From assembly GCA_016201185.1 (NCBI GenBank), contig JACQDG010000061.1:1-6105 (forward strand): DNA of 6,105 nt, written 5' to 3'. The notes under the pieces were generated by a model. That model did no database searches. It was not told the origin of the DNA and saw only the letters and a list, made by a program, of their open reading frames with translations. The position numbers and the translations under genes were made by a program. Of the stretch, positions 1 through 4,544 are shown piece after piece (within the stretch, counting starts at the first letter, position 1; each line of letters begins with the position of its first letter). The stretch comes from Acidobacteriota bacterium. Lineage in GTDB: Bacteria; Acidobacteriota; Terriglobia; Bryobacterales; JACQDG01.

Positions 1-31
1 AGTACTCTGGTTCGGAATTACGGTGACGTAT
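1..31 (+). repeat. Left terminal inverted repeat of the IS630 element
   Basis: Read inward, this pairs with the reverse complement of 1248-1278 at 24 of 31 positions without gaps. The first seven bases (AGTACTC) and the inner eight (TGACGTAT, 24-31) match exactly. The mismatches are at 8, 9, 14, 15, 18, 22 and 23. The strongly conserved inner block is the likely transposase-binding part. Confidence 0.85.
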
Positions 32-43
32 TCTACCAGGAGA

Positions 44-943
44 TCAGGCGGCGCGGGCGAGCAGTCTGCGATTGAGCTTCGCCATAAGGGCGGCGAGGTG
101 CTTGCGGGTGAAGGTCCACTGAAACGGCGTGGCGATCTGCGCATAGCGGCGCTGGAAGGCAAGCAGGCGGTTCCGGACTGCAGCGAGGGAAGAGAAATCG
201 TTCGGGGTCAGGACCTTTCGTTGGACGATGGAGAAGTAGATCTCGATCTGATTCAGCCAACTGGCATGCAGGGGCGTATGAACCAAGACCACGGAAGGCC
301 ACTGCGATTGGAGCCGGTCGGCGGCTTTGCGGCCGCGGTGGGCGGAGCCGTTGTCCATGATCCAGAAGACGCGGCGCGCGGATCGGTAGGGCGGTTGCCT
401 CATCACCTCGCCGACCAGGCGGTCCACAGCAGCGATTGCGTTCTTTGCCTCACAGCGACCAAACAGCTTGGCGCGATGGACATCCCAGGCTGCCAGGTAG
501 GTCCAAGCACCGCAGCGCTGGTATTCATGTTCGATCCGCAGGGGGCAGCCAGGGGCTGGAGCCAGAGAGAGATGTTTGCGGCGACGGGCCTGAATACTGG
601 TTTTCTCATCGGCGGAGACGACGAATTCGGAGGATTGCAAGGGCCTGCCATTCCAGCGCCTTTCATACAGGTCCAGGATGCGGCCGGCTTTTTCGCTGAA
701 CTGTGGATCGCGGGGGAAGATCCAACTGCGGTGTCGCCAGGGACAAAGAGCGTCGGCACTGAGCCAACGCCACAGGGTAGTCCCGCTGATCTCCGCGACG
801 ATACCTTGGGCAAGCACCTGGCGCTGGATCTCGCTGATCGAGAACCGCGAAAGAGGCAAACCGAGGCGATAGGGGAGTTCACAGGCGAGGGCTTTCACTT
901 GGACGACCACGCTGGGGGGAAAAGCGAACGGGACGTCCCCCAC
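44..943 (-). CDS. IS630 transposase, C-terminal frame (DDE catalytic domain)
   Basis: This frame carries the RNase H-like DDE domain that cuts and joins DNA at the IS ends. Visible catalytic motifs are SADEKTSIQAR (D112), FWIMDNGSAHRG (D197) and HASWLNQIEIYFS (E234), numbered from the first GTG at 943. All three acidic residues are intact and the spacing is typical of IS630. Residues about 9-30 (PPSVVVQVKALACELP) continue the linker interrupted in the upstream frame. The GTG at 943 has no obvious ribosome binding site and overlaps the upstream frame by 65 bases, so it is probably not a real start. Expression more likely comes from a +1 shift near 914-923, giving about 380 residues in total, the usual size of unsplit relatives. 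If no shift occurs, the copy is inactive. Confidence 0.88.
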   Translation of the reverse strand: MGDVPFAFPPSVVVQVKALACELPYRLGLPLSRFSISEIQRQVLAQGIVAEISGTTLWRWLSADALCPWRHRSWIFPRDPQFSEKAGRILDLYERRWNGRPLQSSEFVVSADEKTSIQARRRKHLSLAPAPGCPLRIEHEYQRCGAWTYLAAWDVHRAKLFGRCEAKNAIAAVDRLVGEVMRQPPYRSARRVFWIMDNGSAHRGRKAADRLQSQWPSVVLVHTPLHASWLNQIEIYFSIVQRKVLTPNDFSSLAAVRNRLLAFQRRYAQIATPFQWTFTRKHLAALMAKLNRRLLARAA

Positions 944-1187
944 GGGGTTGTTCTTCCAAGCCGGGCAGGCGCGCCAGGGCGAAACGCTTCCGCCACTTAC
1001 TCACAATCTGACGTGGGGTGTCGAGGCGAGAAGCGATCACGTCATTGGGGAGGCCTTCGTTGGCCAGCAGGATTATCTTGGCGCGAACAACATGGCAATA
1101 CGATGACGTATATTTTCGAGTTCTGGACTCCAGTTCCTGGCGCTCTTGTCTGGTCAACTCGATGACAAATGGGCTTGATCTGGGCAA
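879..1187 (-). CDS. IS630 transposase, N-terminal frame (helix-turn-helix DNA-binding part)
   Basis: This 102-residue frame is the upstream half of a split IS630 transposase. Residues about 10-80 form the family's helix-turn-helix DNA-binding region: an Arg/Glu-rich first helix, VVRAKIILLANEGL, then NDVIASRLDTPRQIVSKWRKRF, followed by the linker GLEEQPRGGRP. The start is TTG at 1187-1185, supported by a consensus Shine-Dalgarno AAGGAGG (1202-1196) eight bases upstream. After RFSP at about residue 92 the frame stops resembling the family and ends at a TGA at 881-879, while homology continues in the +1 frame. By itself it could bind the IS ends but has no catalytic residues. It may be the first part of a frameshifted full-length protein, a separate regulatory product, or the remnant of an inactivated gene. 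Confidence 0.85.
   Translation of the reverse strand: MPRSSPFVIELTRQERQELESRTRKYTSSYCHVVRAKIILLANEGLPNDVIASRLDTPRQIVSKWRKRFALARLPGLEEQPRGGRPVRFSPQRGRPSESPRL
914..923 (-). other. Candidate +1 frameshift / slippage tract in the transposase gene
   Basis: On the coding strand this reads TTTTCCCCCC. The first frame reads TTT TCC CCC CAG; the second reads TTT CCC CCC AGC. Family resemblance passes from the first to the second frame exactly here (RFSP, then PPSVVVQVKAL). Skipping one C during translation, or losing one C during transcription on the C6 run, would fuse them. A one-base insertion mutation or a sequencing error would look the same. Confidence 0.6.
1103..1136 (+). repeat. Internal copies of the IS end motifs inside the transposase gene
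   Basis: ATGACGTATATT at 1103-1114 is an exact 12-base inverted copy of 1245-1256 in the right terminal repeat. ACTCCAGTTC at 1127-1136 is an exact 10-base inverted copy of 1266-1275, the outer part of the same repeat. Relative to the terminal repeat, the two blocks appear in swapped order. They lie in codons of the transposase N-terminal helix region. Confidence 0.5.
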
Positions 1188-1192
1188 TAGAA

Positions 1193-1210
1193 GGTCCTCC
1201 TTAGAGGACC
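1193..1210 (-). promoter_or_regulatory. Transposase ribosome binding site inside a hairpin
   Basis: On the minus strand GGTCCTC, loop TAAG and GAGGACC form a perfect 7-bp stem. The consensus Shine-Dalgarno AAGGAGG (1202-1196) lies partly in the loop and partly in the 3' arm, eight bases before the TTG start at 1187. Folding would mask translation start. In other insertion sequences, such hairpins keep transcripts entering from outside from producing transposase. That role here is inferred. Confidence 0.6.
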
Positions 1211-1223
1211 AGTGTAGCCCAGA

Positions 1224-1252
1224 TTGATGCTAGAAAGCCACTTCAATATACG
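1224..1252 (+). promoter_or_regulatory. Candidate outward promoter at the IS right end, facing polX
   Basis: TTGATG (1224-1229) and TATACG (1247-1252) are 17 bp apart, each four of six to the sigma-70 consensus. Transcription would start near 1259, a few bases before the in-frame ATG at 1264 and about 53 bp before the preferred polX start at 1312. It overlaps the opposing candidate transposase promoter. It was found by eye and chance matches are common. Confidence 0.3.
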
Positions 1253-1256
1253 TCAT
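1227..1256 (-). promoter_or_regulatory. Candidate transposase promoter
   Basis: On the minus strand, ATGACG (1256-1251) and TAGCAT (1232-1227) are separated by 18 bp. Each matches four of six bases of the sigma-70 -35 and -10 consensus. A start just inside would give a leader of roughly 35 nt ending in the hairpin and ribosome binding site. The -35 lies in the terminal repeat, so bound transposase could repress it. The matches are weak. Confidence 0.3.
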
Positions 1257-1278
1257 TGTACTTATGAACTGGAGTACT
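1248..1278 (-). repeat. Right terminal inverted repeat of the IS630 element
   Basis: This is the partner of the repeat at 1-31, with 24 of 31 matches. It ends in AGTACT followed by AAGG. It contains an ATG at 1264 that is in frame with the downstream polX gene, and TGACG sequences on the minus strand that could serve as the -35 of the transposase promoter. Confidence 0.85.
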
Positions 1279-1285
1279 AAGGCAT

Positions 1286-1301
1286 CGGGCTTTTCAGCCC
1301 G
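1286..1301 (+). other. Small hairpin between the IS and polX
   Basis: CGGGCT, loop TTTC and AGCCCG form a 6-bp GC-rich stem ending 10 bases before the polX ATG. No T tract follows on the plus strand, so it does not look like a plus-strand terminator. In a polX transcript it would lie in the leader or in the first codons of an extended reading frame, where it could affect translation. No function can be assigned. Confidence 0.35.
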
Positions 1302-1311
1302 GCCGGCACGG

Positions 1312-3039
1312 ATGGAAAACAAGGAAATCGCCGCTCTGCTCTACCAGACCGCCGACTTGATGGAGATCGCCGGAGAGGACCCCTTCCGCATCCGCAGCTA
1401 CCGCAACGGCGCCGCCGCAGTCGAGTCTTATCCCAGGCGCATCGCCGAGATCGCGGCCGACCCGGAAGGCGATCTGACGGCTATCCCCGGCATCGGCAAG
1501 GGGCTGGCAGCCGTGTTGAAGGACATCGTCGCGCGGGGCAGCTTCGAGCGGCGGGACGTGCTACTCGAAAAATATCCTCCGACCGCTCTTGAGCTCCTCA
1601 AGATTCAAGGCCTCGGCCCCAAGAGCATCGCCCTCCTCTATGAGCACTATCGTGTCAGCACTATCGACGACCTGGAGCGGATCTGCCGGGAAGGTCTGCT
1701 CCGCCAACTGCCCCGCATGGGTGAAAAGCTGGAGCTGAAAGTCCTGCGCTCCATCGAGCTTTACAAGCGCAGCGCCGGGCGCTTCTTGCTCGACTACGCC
1801 GACCGCATGGCGGCCGAGCTGGTCGCCTACCTTTCCCAGACCCCGGGGGTCGAAAGCGTCACCCCGGCCGGCAGCCTTCGACGCGGCAAGGAAACTATCG
1901 GCGACGTCGATCTGCTGGTCACGGGCCCCGACCCCGCTCCGGCCCTGGCGCGATTCGTCGAATACCCCCGGGTCGGAGAAGTGCTGGCCAAAGGGGAAAA
2001 CAAGGCCAGCGCCAAGATCGGCCCCGAAGGACTCCAGGTGGATGTCCGCGTGCTTGACCGCTCCAGCTTCGGCTCGGCTTTGCAGTATTTCACCGGCAGC
2101 AAGGACCACAACGTGGCTCTGCGCAACCGCGCCATCCGGATGGGCTTCAAGCTGAGCGAGTACGGGCTGTTCAGGGCCGAAGATGATACAAGGATCGCTG
2201 GAACAACGGAAGAAGAGATATATCTCAAGTTAAACTTGAAGTGGATTCCTCCCGAATTGCGGGAGAACAATGGCGAGATTGAAGCCGCTGCCGAGGGCCG
2301 GCTGCCCGCCCTGGTCGAGCTAACCCATATCCGGGGCGACCTTCATGCCCACACCATCGCCACCGACGGCCGCAACACCATCCCCGAAATGGCCGACGCG
2401 GCCCGTGCGACCGGCTACCAGTACCTGGCCATTACAGACCATTCCAAGGCCCTGGCCATGGCCAACGGATTGGATGAAAAGCGCCTGGTTGCCCAGATCG
2501 CCGAAATCCACCGCTTTGCCGCCGATTTCCCCGGCCTCACCCTGCTGGCCGGTTGCGAATGCGACATCCGCCAGGACGGCAGCATGGACCTGGATAATGA
2601 AGCCCTGGCCCAGCTCGACGTGGTCGTCGGCAGCGTCCACAGCTACATGAACATGGAGTCGGCCCAGATGACCGACCGGCTGCTGCGAGCCCTGGAGAAC
2701 CCTCACCTGACGATCCTGGGCCACCCTACTGGCCGGCTTCTGCTCCGCCGCGATGCTTTCCCCTACGATGTCGAGAAAGTCTTCGATGCCGCCGCCCGCT
2801 GCGGGGTCCACCTGGAGATCAATGCCAGCCCGGAGCGGCTGGACCTTTCCTCCAACCTGCTGCGTATGGCTAAGGCCAAGGGCATCCGTTTCGTTATCTC
2901 CACCGACGCCCACCACGTCCAACACCTCGAGAACATGAAGTACGGGGTTTTGATGGCCCGGCGCGGGTGGCTCGGCCCGGAGGACATAATTAATACCCGT
3001 GACGCCTCTGGCTTGCCCGCGGCGCTGCGAAGAAAATAG
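1312..3039 (+). CDS. polX: Family X DNA polymerase with C-terminal PHP exonuclease domain (PolX)
   Basis: Bacterial PolX fills short gaps during base excision repair in the cytoplasm; its PHP domain gives metal-dependent 3'-5' exonuclease or end-trimming activity in studied relatives. From ATG 1312 the protein has 575 residues, the normal family length. Residues about 1-125 hold the 8-kDa-like and helix-hairpin-helix region (IPGIGKG, IQGLGPKSIALLYEHY). The palm has GSLRRGKETIGDVDLLV with catalytic D198 and D200, the third Asp D244 in QVDVRV, then the FTGSKDHNVALR signature. The PHP domain (about 335-570) keeps DLHAHT (H345, H347), TDH (D376, H377), E416, H443, HPTGR (H471) and STDAHH (D532, H534), so both activities look intact. 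The frame is open back to ATG 1264 inside the IS repeat, adding 16 residues with no family resemblance; neither ATG has a good Shine-Dalgarno. The IS lies 33 bp upstream, and the Nudix gene follows after 5 bp. Confidence 0.95.
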   Translation: MENKEIAALLYQTADLMEIAGEDPFRIRSYRNGAAAVESYPRRIAEIAADPEGDLTAIPGIGKGLAAVLKDIVARGSFERRDVLLEKYPPTALELLKIQGLGPKSIALLYEHYRVSTIDDLERICREGLLRQLPRMGEKLELKVLRSIELYKRSAGRFLLDYADRMAAELVAYLSQTPGVESVTPAGSLRRGKETIGDVDLLVTGPDPAPALARFVEYPRVGEVLAKGENKASAKIGPEGLQVDVRVLDRSSFGSALQYFTGSKDHNVALRNRAIRMGFKLSEYGLFRAEDDTRIAGTTEEEIYLKLNLKWIPPELRENNGEIEAAAEGRLPALVELTHIRGDLHAHTIATDGRNTIPEMADAARATGYQYLAITDHSKALAMANGLDEKRLVAQIAEIHRFAADFPGLTLLAGCECDIRQDGSMDLDNEALAQLDVVVGSVHSYMNMESAQMTDRLLRALENPHLTILGHPTGRLLLRRDAFPYDVEKVFDAAARCGVHLEINASPERLDLSSNLLRMAKAKGIRFVISTDAHHVQHLENMKYGVLMARRGWLGPEDIINTRDASGLPAALRRK

Positions 3040-3044
3040 CTGCT

Positions 3045-3617
3045 ATGCCGAAATTCTCGATCGTCGCTTCCGAGCCGCTGCTCTCGACGCGCGTCTTTGC
3101 CGTGTTCCGCGAGAAGGCGGTGCAGAACGGCGGCTTCACCATCGAGCGGGAGATCGTTCGCCATACCGGGTCGGCCGTCATGATGGCCCGGGACGCGCCG
3201 GGCCGGCTGCTGCTGGTGCGGCAATTCCGCCTGCCCGCGCGGCGCCGGCTGTGGGAATTGCCAGCCGGGCGCCTGGACCACGGGGAAAAGCCGCTGGCCG
3301 CGGCCAAGAGGGAGCTGATCGAGGAGACGGGGTACCGCGCCCGTCGTTGGAAACGGCTTGTCTCCTTCTATCCCAGCCCGGGCTACTCGAGTGAGCGGAT
3401 GACAGTCTACCTGGCAGAAGACCTCACCGCCGGGCCGGCGCAGCCCGAGGCCGACGAATCGATCGAGAGCCGCTGGTTCACACCGGAACAGATCCGCAGC
3501 ATGATCCACACCGGCAGTATTGCCGACGGTAAGACCCTGGTCGGGCTGATGTTTCTGTGGCACGCGGAGAATGCCTCGAAGACAGACCTCTCCGTGCCGG
3601 CGCCAAGAAAGAAGTAG
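3045..3617 (+). CDS. Nudix hydrolase, ADP-ribose pyrophosphatase type
   Basis: Nudix enzymes hydrolyse nucleoside diphosphates linked to another group. The Nudix box spans residues 75-97 and fits G-x5-E-x7-REUxEExGU exactly (GRLDHGE, then RELIEETGY), including the metal-binding glutamates E90, E93 and E94. Proline P112 in FYPSPGYSSE lies 15 residues after the box, the position associated with ADP-ribose pyrophosphatases, so ADP-ribose to AMP plus ribose 5-phosphate is the best-supported reaction. The GRLLLVRQFRLPARRRLWELPAG stretch is also typical of this subgroup. At 190 residues it has the usual length. It starts five bases after the polX stop, so it is probably co-transcribed, perhaps translationally coupled since the ribosome binding site is weak. 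Other nucleotide-sugar substrates are possible. The last residues (VPAPRKK) are a basic tail, and the stop codon lies within an inverted repeat. Confidence 0.92.
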   Translation: MPKFSIVASEPLLSTRVFAVFREKAVQNGGFTIEREIVRHTGSAVMMARDAPGRLLLVRQFRLPARRRLWELPAGRLDHGEKPLAAAKRELIEETGYRARRWKRLVSFYPSPGYSSERMTVYLAEDLTAGPAQPEADESIESRWFTPEQIRSMIHTGSIADGKTLVGLMFLWHAENASKTDLSVPAPRKK

Positions 3618-3728
3618 CAGGGCTATCTGGAGATTGAAGAGGATTTATTGGGTTGGATTTTCGTAGGCAAACCAAATCTCATCGCGACCACACGTTGGAG
3701 GGTTAGGTGGTGGGAGGAGCCCTGCTAC
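3614..3728. repeat. 115-bp block bounded by an exact 11-bp inverted repeat
   Basis: GTAGCAGGGCT (3614-3624) and AGCCCTGCTAC (3718-3728) are exact inverted copies. The left copy contains the Nudix stop codon. A second inverted pair, ATCGCGAC (3681-3688) and GTCGCGAT (3731-3738), interleaves with the first, so both could pair only as a pseudoknot. The block is visibly richer in A and T than the genes around it and encodes nothing recognisable. It may be a transcript-end structure, a miniature mobile element or chance. No clear target duplication is seen. The rest of the gap, 3739-3778, shows only a tiny ATTCT/AGAAT stem. Confidence 0.4.
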
Positions 3729-3778
3729 CAGTCGCGATCTATTCTCAAGAATGAGCAGTGTTGTCATAAGCCATGCCG

Positions 3779-3806
3779 GGCGCGTCCCGAGCCGTCGGGA
3801 CGCGCC
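3779..3806. terminator. Strong hairpin between convergent genes, probable bidirectional terminator
   Basis: GGCGCGTCCCGA and TCGGGACGCGCC form a perfect 12-bp stem with loop GCCG. It lies 11 bp past the stop of the minus-strand outer-membrane gene and about 160 bp past the Nudix stop, so it could end transcripts from both sides. Neither side has a real T tract, so it is not a textbook intrinsic terminator; it may instead stabilise 3' ends or work with Rho. Confidence 0.6.
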
Positions 3807-3817
3807 GCGGACTTCAA

Positions 3818-4465
3818 CTAAAACGTCCAGCTAAAACCAAACGCCGGCACCCACTGGTGCAGGATGCCGGAAATTGTGGCGCCCGGCGCCGCGGTGAAAA
3901 TCTTGGGCACCTTGGTGATGTAGTCCCGAAACTCGATCCGCACCATCGTGTTCCGTGAGGTACGGAACTTGACCCCGGCGCCGAAGTCCGCGGTGGGCAG
4001 GGCTTCATTCGTCTTGCTCAGCAGCGCTAGGTTCATGAGCGCTTGAACCTCCTGCTCCGTCCCAGTGCCCTGGTAATACTTGAGCCCGCCGCCACCAGCC
4101 AGGAACGGCCGGATCCGGGCATTGCGCCGCGAGGCATAGATCAGCAGATCATATGCCACAATATGGGAGCGGCCGCTGAACGTGGTTTCAGTGCCACCCG
4201 AGCTCAGTTTCAGGTTGTTTTGGGCGAACAGGTAGCGCAGCTCGCCGCCGATGCGGTCGCTCATTGTCTGGCCGACAAAGCCTCCGCCGGCAGGCCCGGG
4301 CTGAAAGCCAATGGAACCGACCGTCGAGCCGGACTGCACGCCGGTGCCGCGGTAGGCGGTGGCCAGAGCCAGGCCGCCCAGTTCGAACCTATCCTGGGCC
4401 TGGAGGCCGAAGCCCGCGCCCAGCATCGCCACAAACAGAATTGGGGAGAAATGTTTTTTGCTCAT
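3818..4465 (-). CDS. Small outer-membrane beta-barrel protein
   Basis: The 215-residue product starts with a signal peptide: MSKKH, a hydrophobic stretch (FSPILFVAMLGAGFG) and a likely cleavage after LQA at residue 23. The mature part is Gly-rich with alternating amphipathic strands (GGELRYLFAQ, VAYDLLIYAS, RIRPFLAGGGGLKYY, NTMVRIEFRDYI) and ends in GFSWTF, whose terminal phenylalanine is the usual sorting signal for barrel assembly. This fits a small OmpA/OmpW-like or porin-family barrel of about eight strands, with no C-terminal peptidoglycan-binding domain. No specific ligand can be named. The ATG at 4465 is preceded by a purine-rich AAAGGA (4473-4468) with short spacing. The gene lies 79 bp downstream of the propeller gene in the same direction, separated by a palindrome, so joint transcription is uncertain. 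It converges on the polX-Nudix pair. Confidence 0.8.
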   Translation of the reverse strand: MSKKHFSPILFVAMLGAGFGLQAQDRFELGGLALATAYRGTGVQSGSTVGSIGFQPGPAGGGFVGQTMSDRIGGELRYLFAQNNLKLSSGGTETTFSGRSHIVAYDLLIYASRRNARIRPFLAGGGGLKYYQGTGTEQEVQALMNLALLSKTNEALPTADFGAGVKFRTSRNTMVRIEFRDYITKVPKIFTAAPGATISGILHQWVPAFGFSWTF

Positions 4466-4504
4466 CGTCCTTTCTTCTTTCTCTTCGCAAAGTGACCAGG
4501 GAAA

Positions 4505-4528
4505 GGGGCGGCCGCGCGCGGCCGCCCC
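4505..4528 (-). terminator. Perfect 24-nt palindrome, probable terminator of the propeller gene
   Basis: The sequence is a perfect self-complementary palindrome of G and C only (halves GGGGCGGCCGCG and CGCGGCCGCCCC), folding into at least a 10-bp stem. It begins 16 bases after the minus-strand stop at 4545 and is followed on that strand by TTTCCC, a short T tract. It ends about 40 bp before the start of the outer-membrane gene, so it should separate the two genes or attenuate readthrough. Confidence 0.6.
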
Positions 4529-4544
4529 GCAATTACCGCATCCT

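Larger units (their letters stand above)
1..1278 (-). mobile_element. IS630-family insertion sequence (Tc1/mariner-like), nearly complete
   Basis: Two overlapping minus-strand frames encode an IS630 transposase and lie between imperfect inverted repeats at 1-31 and 1248-1278. IS630 elements insert at TA and duplicate it. Both ends contain TA (3-4 and 1275-1276 within AGTACT; also T1278-A1279 on the right), so the exact boundary is uncertain by a few bases and the left duplication cannot be checked because the window starts here. The transposase stop lies only 12 bp inside the left repeat, and no passenger gene is present. The element sits 33 bp upstream of the polX start codon and points away from it. 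Confidence 0.9.

Noticed and set aside
23..1165. Long plus-strand open frame of 380 codons across the IS
   Set aside because: It is antisense to the transposase, which has clear DDE motifs. The frame has no recognisable domain and reflects high GC content; its first ATG-like start lies in the terminal repeat.
1264..1311. ATG at 1264 as the normal polX start
   Set aside because: The extra 16 residues derive from the IS end and a short linker and do not resemble PolX. MENKEIAALL from 1312 matches the usual family N-terminus. The upstream ATG is kept only as a possible IS-created alternative.
2763..3563. Minus-strand open frame of 266 codons opposite polX and the Nudix gene
   Set aside because: It spans two well-supported genes on the other strand, has no ribosome binding site or family pattern, and is explained by GC-rich third positions.
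3618..3817. A small gene in the convergent gap
   Set aside because: I found no frame with a plausible ribosome binding site, length or recognisable sequence; the gap is better described by inverted repeats and a terminator hairpin.
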